The notes under the pieces: model-generated | The model's database searches: none | The model's input: only the letters and a program-made list of their open reading frames with translations | Told to the model about the DNA's origin: nothing | NCBI RefSeq assembly: GCF_018139645.1 | Contig: NZ_JAGSPM010000007.1 | Span: 211,996 to 275,995 of the forward strand | DNA from: Affinundibacterium baiyunense | GTDB lineage: Bacteria; Pseudomonadota; Gammaproteobacteria; Burkholderiales; Burkholderiaceae_D | Direction of reading: 5' to 3' | DNA length: 64,000 nucleotides | Translations under genes and position numbers: made by a program | Shown: piece by piece, positions 45,152-53,630 of the stretch | Layout: the number at the start of each line of letters is the position of its first letter | Numbering within the stretch: the first letter of the stretch is position 1

Positions 45152-46057
45152 TTAAATTGCTTGAATCGGTATGGTTTGCCATTGCATGCCAGAGCTGCCG
45201 TTCCAGTATCCATTGCAGCGTTCTGCTTGTGGCGGTAAAAACTGCGCGTCAATTACAGCTGCTTGTTCGCGCCGGCGCGCGGTGTCGAAGGCGTGAACGA
45301 TTTGTTCCATGTTTTTGGATTGAACTTGTAGGCGCAAAATATCCACCTGCAAGTTTTTCAACGTAGGAATTTGCAGGCTTAGATCGAGACAATTCGCACT
45401 TTGGGTTTGTATGCCGTTTATCGTTAAAAAATCGCTGTGCTCGCGGGTTTGCAAGGCCAAACCATCGGGATAATGTTCACAGCGAAATTCACAATTGTCT
45501 TTGCGCAGACGATGATGACGTGCAGTAAAACAGCGTGAAGAATAGGCCAGCGCCATGCGTCCCCAAACTTGTACTTCGGTTTCTAAACCTTCTGGACGTT
45601 GCGCCTGTAAAGCCGCAAGATCAGCACCACTAAGTTCTATTGGTGGCGTAAAACGCATTGCACCTAATTCACGTAGCCATTGTAAAGTGCCAGTGTGGTA
45701 CACATTGAGATGTGGTCCTGCAACAAATTGTCGTCCTTGCATAGCACGTACGGCACTGAAATCATTCGCTTCGATCAATAAATCTTCTGCCGCTGCAGCA
45801 TCGATTAATTTATGCATGGCACGCCGATCCGCTTCGTTATCGATTAAGGTCAAGGTAGAGAGAACAACCTGTTTCCCCGCATCACGACAAGCTTTCGCCA
45901 AACTAATCCAATCCAGCAAACGCATGACATGCCGACGCGAACACACCACTTCGCCTAGATAAATAATATCCACAGGCCAGTGCATCGCCTCCACATAAAA
46001 CCGCATCGTGGCTTCTTTAGACCAGTAATAAGATAGTGGTGCGAGGGAGAGTTTCAT
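45152..46057 (-). CDS. ubiV: oxygen-independent ubiquinone hydroxylation protein UbiV (U32 family, 4Fe-4S)
   Basis: A 301-residue peptidase-U32-family protein that with UbiU hydroxylates the ubiquinone ring without oxygen, using prephenate as oxygen donor. The four cluster cysteines are present with E. coli-like spacing: Cys39 (GEVVCSRRH), Cys176 (SSRCFTARHH), Cys189 and Cys193 (DNCEFRC). There is no sign of peptidase function. 10 nt upstream of ubiT. The gap of about 320 nt to ubiU is filled with repeats. Confidence 0.94.
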   Translation of the reverse strand: MKLSLAPLSYYWSKEATMRFYVEAMHWPVDIIYLGEVVCSRRHVMRLLDWISLAKACRDAGKQVVLSTLTLIDNEADRRAMHKLIDAAAAEDLLIEANDFSAVRAMQGRQFVAGPHLNVYHTGTLQWLRELGAMRFTPPIELSGADLAALQAQRPEGLETEVQVWGRMALAYSSRCFTARHHRLRKDNCEFRCEHYPDGLALQTREHSDFLTINGIQTQSANCLDLSLQIPTLKNLQVDILRLQVQSKNMEQIVHAFDTARRREQAAVIDAQFLPPQAERCNGYWNGSSGMQWQTIPIQAI

Positions 46058-46174
46058 AGGTTGTTTCGATTTATATTTTCAAACAAAAGACGGTGTATGG
46101 GGCGAAATAGTATTCTTTTTTAGGGCGGGTTTTACCCGTCCTACGATGTTTTGTGGATCTTAAAAACCGTGCAT

Positions 46175-46227
46175 TTTCTGAATCACCCTCACCCTAACCC
46201 TCTCCCGCTTGCGGGAGAGGGGATTTC
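46175..46227 (+). repeat. REP-like palindrome, copy C
   Basis: TCACCCTCACCCTAACCC leads into CTCTCCCGC-TT-GCGGGAGAG, followed by GGGATT. Same head and orientation as copy B at 38651-38701, more than 7 kb away. Confidence 0.9.
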
Positions 46228-46291
46228 GAGTTCTCAATGAGCTTACAGCAGTACCAAGAGTAGTTTAGAAATTCAATGTCAGGGATGCAGT

Positions 46292-46353
46292 ACAAGGCGC
46301 CAAGCGCAGCAATACGTCGGTATTGCGAGCATTGGCAACGCAGTAATGCGCCC
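46292..46353. repeat. second type of imperfect inverted repeat
   Basis: GCAATAC (46309-46315) pairs with GTATTGC (46320-46326) around GTCG, and GGCGC near 46296 pairs with GCGCC near 46349, giving an elongated imperfect hairpin. It looks like another dispersed palindromic element; no second copy was found in this window. Confidence 0.6.
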
Positions 46354-46378
46354 TGAGATTGGATTTATAAACTGGCTC

Positions 46379-47383
46379 TTACTTCCAGGGACGTTCGAAC
46401 GCCCCTTGCGTCACCTGCGCCCCCTCAGCATGTTTGGCCAAGGTCGCATTCCAATCCGGTCGTGCGGTATAACGTTCAGGATCACGCTCGGCAGAATCTA
46501 AAGCTGCACGCAGGGTGCCGACTACTTGTGACACATAATTCGGACTACGCTGACGACCTTCGACCTTGATTGCTTTCACGCCCATTTTGAGCAACTGTGG
46601 TAATAGGCCAATCGCATTTAAACTCGTCGGCTCTTCCAAGGCGTAATCCACTTGACCCTCAACCTCAAAGCGCCCCTTGCACAAAGTCGGATAGCCTGCC
46701 GCTTCATTTGGCGCATAACGATCAATCAAGGTACCGCTCAAGCGTGCGGATAAGACCTTATCTTTTTCTTCCCAACTGACTGCGTGACCGGGCGAGCAGA
46801 CGCCTTTATTATTCGGTGAATCGCCCGTGACATAACTTGACAACAGGCAACGTCCTTCGGCCATCACACACAAGCTGCCAAAGCCAAATACTTCAATTTC
46901 CACCTCGGTCTGGCGTATGATTTTTTCGATTTCTGTTAGCGTTAACACGCGTGGCAATACGGCACGGCGTATACCAAATTGTTCGCGCATTAATTCAATC
47001 GCATCGACGGTGGTGGATGAACTTTGTACCGATAAATGCAAACGTACGTCGGGATAACGATGGCGTGCATAGGCCATCAAACCGGGGTCGGCCAAAATAA
47101 TGGCATCGGCGCCAAGTAAAACCGCGGTGTCAATCGCAGCGCGCCATTCTTGCGCTTTTTGTGCTTGCGGATAAGTATTGATCGCGAATAGCACTTGCTT
47201 GCCGCGTTGATGTGCGTATTCGACACCAAGTCGGATATCTGCATCGGTAAAATTGAGACCACCAAAATTACGTGCATTGGTGGCATTGCGTAAGCCTAAA
47301 TAAACGGCATCAGCACCTTTGTCTATGGCGGCTTTGAGAGCAACTAAGCTGCCAGCGGGCGCTACGAGATCGATTGTTTTCAT
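46379..47383 (-). CDS. ubiU: oxygen-independent ubiquinone hydroxylation protein UbiU (U32 family, 4Fe-4S)
   Basis: A 334-residue U32-family partner of UbiV. It opens MKTIDLVAPAGSLVALKAAIDKGADAVYLG, as in UbiU/YhbU. Cluster cysteines: LCVMAEGRC (two Cys seven apart), KGVCSPGH and LCKGRFEVEG, the CX6C-X16-C-X38-C-like arrangement of UbiU. EGRQRSPNYV is a family motif. ATG 47383 is preferred over TTG 47389. First gene of the ubiU-V-T group; promoter presumably within 47384-47652. Predicted to act only when oxygen is low, often under Fnr-type control; I see no confident Fnr box by eye. Confidence 0.94.
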   Translation of the reverse strand: MKTIDLVAPAGSLVALKAAIDKGADAVYLGLRNATNARNFGGLNFTDADIRLGVEYAHQRGKQVLFAINTYPQAQKAQEWRAAIDTAVLLGADAIILADPGLMAYARHRYPDVRLHLSVQSSSTTVDAIELMREQFGIRRAVLPRVLTLTEIEKIIRQTEVEIEVFGFGSLCVMAEGRCLLSSYVTGDSPNNKGVCSPGHAVSWEEKDKVLSARLSGTLIDRYAPNEAAGYPTLCKGRFEVEGQVDYALEEPTSLNAIGLLPQLLKMGVKAIKVEGRQRSPNYVSQVVGTLRAALDSAERDPERYTARPDWNATLAKHAEGAQVTQGAFERPWK

Positions 47384-47664
47384 GCGCAAGATGGTAGCGA
47401 TACGCTGTAAGCCCGTCTTTGTCTTAGGTCAATGAAATGATGGATGCTTGGTGGTTCTGTTGTTCTAAGTGCAGTCTGCTTTATCGATAGTGTAGACAGA
47501 TCTATAGCTTTGCCTATTTTTTAGGCTATGATGAAGTGCTTACTTGGGACGAATGTGTCGCCATATTTCTCACCGCATAGGCTGCGTCCATTTTGCAGTC
47601 ATAGTTTGTTCAAAGTTCGTCACATCATGAAGTTTGTCGTTTGCCAACTTGAATGGAGTCAATG

Positions 47665-49044
47665 ATGAAATCTAGCCGTTCTAATATTCGAATTCCGTAT
47701 CGCATGACCACGCTCAGTTTATTTTTTATTGCTGCTGGTTTGTCGACTTTGTCACAGACGAGTTTGGCGCAGACAAAAAATAAAGCCGCCGCTCCGGTCA
47801 AATTCTCTGCTGCTAAAGAAGTCTCCCAAGTTGTGAAGCCGCCAATTGCGTTGGCGTATATCGATGTTGCTACTAGTGCGAGTGATATGCCTGGTGGTAA
47901 TTTGATGGCTGGTGCTGCGCAGGGAGCGCAATCGGGTGGTGGATTTTTTGGTGCTTTGACTGGCATGGCGAAAGGAGCAATTGGTGGAGCCAGCGATCGA
48001 GGCAATGTATTTGGTAATACACATGGACTGGGTTTCGCTGGTGGCAAGTTCATTGATATTTCGGTCTATACCAGTAAAAATCCCGGATTGAGTGAAGCGA
48101 AGCAACTTATTCCTAGTGTCATGAGTTTAGGTGAGAGTTTGCAATTAAACGCACCAGTGCCAGAGAAGCCAGTGCACGTGCCGGTCGATGAAAATCCTAT
48201 CGAACCGACTTACGAAAAACCGAAAGGGAAAATTTCTGTTTATTGGGGCTGCGGTGACACTATCCGTCAAGGTCAGCCACGTAGTTTGGATATCGCGACC
48301 GCATCATTAGACGATTACGCAAAATTTTTCGTATTGCGCGGCAAAACCACAAAAGGCGCGCGCTCGCAGCCGGGACATCCAGCTTGGCCGAATAAGGTCG
48401 ATGACAGAAAAGTGCCCGATACCGCATCGTTGATTGGACAGCATCAGTTTGTCGGTAATGGTATTCCTGAGAGTTTTAAGGTGAATCTAGGTGCACCACA
48501 AGATTTGATGCCTGCGATAGAACTAAAGCAAATTAAAAAAGATGGTGCAATTGCTCTGGAATGGAAATCGATTCCGCATGCGCGTGGTTATTTTTTCGCA
48601 GTGATGGGTGGCAAATCGGATGGCAACACGGGTGAAGATGCCAGCGGTGAAATGATTGTTTGGACTTCGAGTGAACTTGCCGATTTTGGCTTTGGCTTGT
48701 TGGATTATCAATCGAATCAAGATATCGATAAATGGATTAAAGAAAAGGTCATTTTGCCAGCGAATGCGACGCAGTGTGCGGTGCCAAAGGGAATTTTTCC
48801 TGATGGTGGTGGCGGAATGTTGCGCATGATCGCTTATGGTTCCGATGCCTATTTCGCCTATCCACCACGTCCAGAAGATCCTAAGATTGCTTGGGAGCCA
48901 GATTGGCAAACTAAGGTGCGAGTGAAGTCGACGTTTATTTCGATTTTAGGCGGTATGGGTGACGTGGGCGAGAAGTCACAGCCAAAGAAAGAAGAAAAGA
49001 AAAGCAAGGCGACTGATTTGCTAAAGAGTTTATTTGGTAATTAA
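47665..49044 (+). CDS. exported protein of unknown function
   Basis: A 459-residue protein with a signal peptide (about 1-34, cleavage near SLAQ|T) and no recognised catalytic motif. A Gly/Ala/Met-rich segment (about 75-115: GGNLMAGAAQGAQSGGGFFGALTGMAKGAIGGA) could be membrane-active or flexible. The remainder is likely beta-rich: KGKISVYWGCGDTIRQGQPRSLDI, AIALEWKSIPHARGYFFAVMGG and MIVWTSSE, the last two suggesting a fibronectin-like or jelly-roll fold. The C-terminal tail is Lys-rich (KEEKKSKATDLLKSLFGN). GGAG (47655-47658) supports ATG 47665 over 47653. I do not recognise the family. Confidence 0.85.
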   Translation: MKSSRSNIRIPYRMTTLSLFFIAAGLSTLSQTSLAQTKNKAAAPVKFSAAKEVSQVVKPPIALAYIDVATSASDMPGGNLMAGAAQGAQSGGGFFGALTGMAKGAIGGASDRGNVFGNTHGLGFAGGKFIDISVYTSKNPGLSEAKQLIPSVMSLGESLQLNAPVPEKPVHVPVDENPIEPTYEKPKGKISVYWGCGDTIRQGQPRSLDIATASLDDYAKFFVLRGKTTKGARSQPGHPAWPNKVDDRKVPDTASLIGQHQFVGNGIPESFKVNLGAPQDLMPAIELKQIKKDGAIALEWKSIPHARGYFFAVMGGKSDGNTGEDASGEMIVWTSSELADFGFGLLDYQSNQDIDKWIKEKVILPANATQCAVPKGIFPDGGGGMLRMIAYGSDAYFAYPPRPEDPKIAWEPDWQTKVRVKSTFISILGGMGDVGEKSQPKKEEKKSKATDLLKSLFGN

Positions 49045-49088
49045 TTAGGAGCGACTTTGAGCTTAATGCCAGTACCAGCATTGGTCTT

Positions 49089-49124
49089 AAACTCAACGTC
49101 AGACTCAAACTCAACGTCAAACTC
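49089..49124. repeat. 18-bp tandem duplication
   Basis: AAACTCAACGTCAGACTC (49089-49106) and AAACTCAACGTCAAACTC (49107-49124), differing at one base. It produces a spurious Leu/Ser/Thr-repeat reading frame on the minus strand. Confidence 0.85.
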
Positions 49125-49201
49125 AGAGCCATGCGCGCTGGATTTTCGATACTCCGTTTAGTCATCGCAACTGTTTATCTTCGGGTTCTATTTTCAGCGT
49201 G

Positions 49202-49224
49202 AGGTATGCTTCAAAAGCATACCT
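49202..49224. other. perfect 10-bp hairpin between the unknown exported protein and the MBL gene
   Basis: AGGTATGCTT (49202-49211) and AAGCATACCT (49215-49224) around CAA. There is no strong T-run on either side, so it may be a weak terminator or a transcript-stabilising hairpin. Confidence 0.5.
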
Positions 49225-49430
49225 ATCTTGAGTGTTCGTCGACGGTTTAGCTGGACGGCTTTTATGTCAGCCTCATGTATTCACTGACATGGTGAAAATA
49301 GTCGCGTCCAGCAAACTTTTATTTTTGGGCTCATAATCCACAGTCTCAAATTCTAGCCAAACACCATCGTTTGCAATTGGCATGATTTAGTGTCATTACC
49401 GTTTTCATCAACCTAATTTGGAGAGTGATT

Positions 49431-50399
49431 ATGAAATTTCGTTTATCTAGTGTAGCTTTTGCTTTGGCAGCGTTGACTGCTGGCATGACTGTGGTAAGTG
49501 CGCCAGCCTTGGCTGATGCGCCGATGGCGAAGTCGGCAGCACCTGGTTATTACCGTGTGATGTTGGGTGATTTCGAAGTTACCGCTCTGTCTGATGGCGT
49601 AGTCGCTTTGCCTGTCGATAAATTGCTGACGAATACACAGCCTGAAAAAATCATCAAGGCGCTACAAAAACATCATCTGAGTACGCCAACAGCAACTTCG
49701 GTGAATGGGTATTTGATTAATACAGGAAGTAAATTAGTTTTGATTGATACTGGTGCGGCGACCTTGTTTGGGACAACTTTGGGGCGTTTGGCGAATAGCT
49801 TAAAAGCTGCTGGTTATATGCCGGAACAAGTCGATGAAGTCTATATCACGCACATGCATGGCGATCACGTTGGTGGTTTGATGAATGGTGATCAATTAGC
49901 GTTTCCAAATGCGATCGTCAGAGCTGATCAACACGATGCGGATTTCTGGTTGAGTCAAGCAAATATGGATAAAGCGCCAGCAGACGCGAAGGGCGCTTTC
50001 CAAGGAGCGATGGCATCGATAAATCCTTATGTCAAAGCAGGAAAGTTTAAAACCTTTAATGGCGATACGGAGTTGGTTCCCGGCGTAAAAGCAATCGCAG
50101 CGCGTGGTCACACACCAGGACATAGTGTTTATGCTGTCGAGAGCAAAGGGCAAAAGCTGATGCTATGGGGTGATTTGATGCACGTTGCGGCGGTGCAGTT
50201 TGAAAATCCAACTGTGACAATTTCATTTGATAGCGATAGCAAGGCCGCCATGGCACAGCGACTCAAAGCCTATGCTGACGCGGCGAAACAAGGCTATATG
50301 GTCGGGGCGACGCATTTATCATTTCCAGGTCTGGGCTATGTACGCAAAGAAGGAAAAGCTTACGCATGGGTTCCAGTTAACTATGTGCCTGTGAAATAA
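49431..50399 (+). CDS. exported MBL-fold metallo-hydrolase
   Basis: A 322-residue exported metallo-beta-lactamase-fold protein. Signal peptide about 1-29 (ALA|DA). Metal motif HMHGDH: His141, His143, Asp145, His146; further ligands GHTPGHS and GDLMH. Architecture and length resemble AHL-lactonase-like or beta-lactamase-like exported hydrolases of unknown substrate; the AiiA-type Tyr cannot be confirmed by eye. ATG 49431 preceded by GGAGAG. Ends before a strong terminator at 50452. Confidence 0.9.
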   Translation: MKFRLSSVAFALAALTAGMTVVSAPALADAPMAKSAAPGYYRVMLGDFEVTALSDGVVALPVDKLLTNTQPEKIIKALQKHHLSTPTATSVNGYLINTGSKLVLIDTGAATLFGTTLGRLANSLKAAGYMPEQVDEVYITHMHGDHVGGLMNGDQLAFPNAIVRADQHDADFWLSQANMDKAPADAKGAFQGAMASINPYVKAGKFKTFNGDTELVPGVKAIAARGHTPGHSVYAVESKGQKLMLWGDLMHVAAVQFENPTVTISFDSDSKAAMAQRLKAYADAAKQGYMVGATHLSFPGLGYVRKEGKAYAWVPVNYVPVK

Positions 50400-50451
50400 A
50401 TCTAACAATTAATTTTTGCGTTAGCAAAGTTCGTATTTCTTAATTGAGTAG

Positions 50452-50484
50452 CGGCAGATATGATCTATATCTGCCGTTTTTTTA
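50452..50484 (+). terminator. rho-independent terminator after the MBL gene
   Basis: CGGCAGATAT (50452-50461) pairs with ATATCTGCCG (50467-50476) around GATCT, followed by seven T. It also rules out the long upstream frame of the GNAT gene. Confidence 0.93.
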
Positions 50485-50518
50485 TTTGCTGTTTTTTGCT
50501 CTCTTTTATTTCTTAATT

Positions 50519-51031
50519 ATGACAAGTGCTTCAACCATACCAAATCAAGATGTTCCATTCATTCGTGAAATCCAAGAACAAGACAATGCTGCAATTGCGC
50601 GCGTGATTCGTAGCGTGTTGCTTGAGATGGAGGTACCCAAAGTCGGATCAGCCTATGCTGATCCATCTTTAGACTATATGTACCAACATTATCAGCGAGA
50701 TAAAGGCAAGTATTATGTTGTCGAGCTAAACGGAGAAGTTGTCGCGGGTGGTGGATTTGGCAGCCTGCTAGGTGCACCAGCGGAGGTTTGCGAATTACAA
50801 AAAATGTATTTGCTACCCCAAACGCGTGGTTTAGGATTGGGGCAAAAACTAATCGAGCGATGCATCGAAGACGCCAAGAAAATGGCCTATACCCAATGCT
50901 ATTTAGAAACCTTGCCCAATATGCTGGCAGCACAAACCTTGTACAAAAAAATGGGATTTGTCTATATTGATCAACCGATGGGAAATACCGGTCACTGCGC
51001 TTGCCCGGTATGGATGCTAAAGAAGTTTTAG
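50519..51031 (+). CDS. GNAT family N-acetyltransferase
   Basis: A 170-residue GNAT. VPFIREIQEQDNAAIARVIRSVLLEM at the start, acetyl-CoA-binding motif A LQKMYLLPQTRGLGLGQKLIERCIEDAK (Q/RxxGxG/A seen as QTRGLGLG) and motif B CYLETLPNMLAAQTLYKKMGFVYID. ATG 50519 chosen: the frame is open to 50444, but that part overlaps the terminator at 50452-50484. No clear Shine-Dalgarno. Substrate unknown. Confidence 0.9.
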   Translation: MTSASTIPNQDVPFIREIQEQDNAAIARVIRSVLLEMEVPKVGSAYADPSLDYMYQHYQRDKGKYYVVELNGEVVAGGGFGSLLGAPAEVCELQKMYLLPQTRGLGLGQKLIERCIEDAKKMAYTQCYLETLPNMLAAQTLYKKMGFVYIDQPMGNTGHCACPVWMLKKF

Positions 51032-51038
51032 TCGCTAG

Positions 51039-51671
51039 TTACGGCAGTCGCAAGCTAAAGCGCGCGCCTTGGTAGTTGGATAAAGTTATCTCGCCAGTGC
51101 GTCCTTGATTTGTATGCAGCGCCACAATCTTATGCGCTAGACGAAGTCCTAGACCAGTGCCAGCGGCACTGACTGGAACGTTTTCTATTGCCGTTTCTAG
51201 CATGGTAATCGGATAGCCATCACCATCATCCTGCAGACAAATTTCAAGATAATCGTCTTGCACGTTGACGCTGATGATAATTTTTTTCTTCGCGTAGCGT
51301 AGCGCATTTTGTAAGGCGTTTGCTAATACCATTTGAATCAGATTGGCATCGTAGAACCACAGTTCTGGCGCATGCGAAAGCTGGGTTTCGATTACGCACC
51401 CAGTCGGAACTTGATGTTGACTCGCATAGAGTCGAACGAGATCGGCAATCAACTCTTGTGGATCTTGCGCTTCGATTTGTAAGTGCAAGCTGTGAGTTTC
51501 CGAACGATAAAAGCACAGGAGTTGGGTCAGCGTTTGTGAAGAACGGAGGGCGAGTTCACGATTCTTCAAATCGCCACGAGCATCCGCTTCTGCGGCTAAT
51601 TGCGCGAGATTATTTTTAACATCGTGAATATATAGAGCGGCGATTTCAGAAAAAATATCATGCTTAGTCAT
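51039..51671 (-). CDS. sensorless soluble histidine kinase
   Basis: A 210-residue protein with a dimerisation helix carrying His16 (YIHDVKNN) and a HATPase domain: N box NALQNALRYA, G1 DDGDGYP, G2 GTGLGLRLA. It has no sensor domain or membrane helix, so input must come from a partner. Start codon overlaps the stop of the REC-TPR gene by 4 nt (ATGA); the two form a tightly coupled pair. Confidence 0.92.
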   Translation of the reverse strand: MTKHDIFSEIAALYIHDVKNNLAQLAAEADARGDLKNRELALRSSQTLTQLLCFYRSETHSLHLQIEAQDPQELIADLVRLYASQHQVPTGCVIETQLSHAPELWFYDANLIQMVLANALQNALRYAKKKIIISVNVQDDYLEICLQDDGDGYPITMLETAIENVPVSAAGTGLGLRLAHKIVALHTNQGRTGEITLSNYQGARFSLRLP

Positions 51672-53314
51672 TCGCCAATTTCCTGTCGATATTTGCTTTG
51701 AATTTTAATTTGAAACGCGTTAATTTCAGCGAGCTTGGGATACTGATCATTTTGCGCGACGACCGCGTCTTGAAATTCCTTGGCGCGAGTAAACTTAGTT
51801 AGATCAAATCCATTTGTGAACACATCCATCAAAATCGATAGTGCTGCGTTGGATAAAATCTGTAAATTATTGGGTAAGCGCAGCGCCGCCTCTGTAAGCA
51901 TCGCTGCAGCTTCAGTATATTGACCTGCACGTGCTTTTTGTACTGCATCATTGTTCAGGTTAATCACTTCTTTGACGGAACTCTCGATCAATTGTTTCGC
52001 GACATCTGCGCCGCCATGATCTTTAAAAATAGCACTGATATCGTCTTGCAGTTTGTTTGAGTCGGGATTGTTTTGCACCGCTGCTTTGAGGATGTTAAAC
52101 GCCAGTTCTTGTTTGTTCTGTGCCAAGCAGGCTTTCGCCAATGCCAAGCTAGTTGCTTCGGTGGGAATGCTACCATCATCGGTTAGTGCAAGCTCTAAGG
52201 CTTTTTCTGCCAAATCTTTATTGCCCAATTTGCTCTGTGCAACCGCTTCGTAAGCCGCTAAAAATTTCATTTCTGTGGTTTCTTTGAAATGATCTTTTGC
52301 TTCTTTAATCACACTAACTGCACGCTCTAATTCGCCAGTTTCTGTTAGAGCATTGCACAGTTTGGCGTAATCTTTTGTGTCACGTAGTGGTGAATTCTTG
52401 GTTTGCTTGACGACTACGCTGAGCGCTTTATCTACTTTCGCAAAATCGCCCGTTGATTCTGCTAGATTCGCGATAGAGCGTTGGCGAGCGAGTGAGTGGG
52501 GAGCTATTTTGCAGGCACTGTCGAGTACGCTTAAGGCCTTTTCTGTATCGCCCGATTCGCTATGAATTTTGCCTAGCAAATCATAGGCCGCTAGTAATCG
52601 TGGATTCTCGGTTATCAGACCTTCCAATAATTGCCCAGCTTGTTCCCCGTCACCCTTGAACTTGAGTGCGCGCGCTAAACCAAGTTTGGCCCACGGCATT
52701 TCACGTATCTTTAATGCGTTTTGATAGAACAGAATTGCTGCATCGATTTGATGCAGCATTAGTAAGGCATTTCCTTTAATTCGCATCGCATCAACGATGT
52801 ACTTATCTTTGCACGCAATAATTTCGTCACATGCTTTGATGATTTCTGGCCACGCGCCTTTGTCTTGTAATTTATCAATCGCGGCAAGTCTTGTTTTACG
52901 TTCCAATAAGCGTTCTAGCCGTAGCTTTAAGGTTTCACCCGTAAATGGTTTAAGCAAGTAATCATCGGGCATACATTCCGCTGCTGTGATGACGCTATTA
53001 AAGCCGGTTTCGGCGGTGATCATGATGAATAAAGTGGCGCGGCTAATCGCATTATTAGTGCGCAAATATTCTAAGAACTGCTGACCGTCAGTTGCTTCAC
53101 CGAGGTAGTAGTCACAAAAAATAATGTCAAAACTCCTTTGTTGAATTTGATTCAGCGCTTCTTTGACATTCGAGGCGAGGCTAACATTGCTTACACCGAG
53201 TGATTGCACTTGATTACGCATAGTGGTGCGCATATCGGGCATATCATCGAGTATCAATACCTTTTTATCCGAGAAGGAAACGACTGGAGATTGGTTTGCT
53301 GTCGTGGTAAGCAT
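51668..53314 (-). CDS. response regulator with REC domain and long TPR tail
   Basis: A 548-residue protein. The REC domain is at about 16-140 with acidic pocket ILDDMPDM and phospho-acceptor Asp68 in FCDYYLG, plus the Thr and Lys of later motifs (MITAETG, LLKPFTGE). The rest (about 150-540) is a TPR array (about 9-10 units, for example LIEGLITENPRLLAAYDLLGKIHSESGDTEKALSVL). It has no DNA-binding or enzymatic output, so it probably acts by protein-protein contact. It overlaps the kinase downstream by 4 nt. Confidence 0.92.
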   Translation of the reverse strand: MLTTTANQSPVVSFSDKKVLILDDMPDMRTTMRNQVQSLGVSNVSLASNVKEALNQIQQRSFDIIFCDYYLGEATDGQQFLEYLRTNNAISRATLFIMITAETGFNSVITAAECMPDDYLLKPFTGETLKLRLERLLERKTRLAAIDKLQDKGAWPEIIKACDEIIACKDKYIVDAMRIKGNALLMLHQIDAAILFYQNALKIREMPWAKLGLARALKFKGDGEQAGQLLEGLITENPRLLAAYDLLGKIHSESGDTEKALSVLDSACKIAPHSLARQRSIANLAESTGDFAKVDKALSVVVKQTKNSPLRDTKDYAKLCNALTETGELERAVSVIKEAKDHFKETTEMKFLAAYEAVAQSKLGNKDLAEKALELALTDDGSIPTEATSLALAKACLAQNKQELAFNILKAAVQNNPDSNKLQDDISAIFKDHGGADVAKQLIESSVKEVINLNNDAVQKARAGQYTEAAAMLTEAALRLPNNLQILSNAALSILMDVFTNGFDLTKFTRAKEFQDAVVAQNDQYPKLAEINAFQIKIQSKYRQEIGE

Positions 53315-53630
53315 TTGGTCTCATCTCGCCTTTACTATCTGTGTCGATTCGCGAATGCGCGCATCAACTATGATTCAATAGAGCGTCAACAAAAACACAT
53401 CATCGCTGGTGATATAACGAACTACACTAGCTGGTGCAAATAGAATGATCAGCCAGGCAGTTGTGGTTAAAAGCATTTGCTTGGTTACAAGATATTAGTC
53501 ACGATCAATTAGCCGAGCTAGGTAGAGTGCATTAAAAAGCAGTTAGAAATAATTGAAAACATTAGCATATAAACTGATTAGGTCAATAGGCAAGAGTTAT
53601 CTTTGTAGAAACTTGCACAATTTTTTTTGA
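53315..53630. other. 316-nt intergenic region, nothing recognised
   Basis: Between the two-component pair and the MASE3 GGDEF-EAL gene. I see no gene, repeat or clear terminator. Confidence 0.55.

Larger units (their letters stand above)
46058..46378. other. 321-nt repeat-filled gap between ubiU and ubiV
   Basis: Contains REP-like copy C and a second, different inverted repeat (both listed). No gene is seen. The ubi genes appear to have been separated by repeat accumulation. Confidence 0.7.
49045..49430. other. 386-nt intergenic region
   Basis: Holds an 18-bp duplication at 49089-49124 and a perfect 10-bp hairpin at 49202-49224. No gene is evident. Confidence 0.6.

Noticed and set aside
45152..47383. 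Collagenase-like U32 peptidases
   Set aside because: The four cluster cysteines and linkage to ubiT identify UbiV and UbiU. They should not be counted as evidence for collagen degradation.
48935..49165. Minus-strand frame with repeated Leu-Ser-Thr
   Set aside because: Produced by the 18-bp duplication at 49089-49124 and the end of the upstream gene; no homology and no ribosome binding site.
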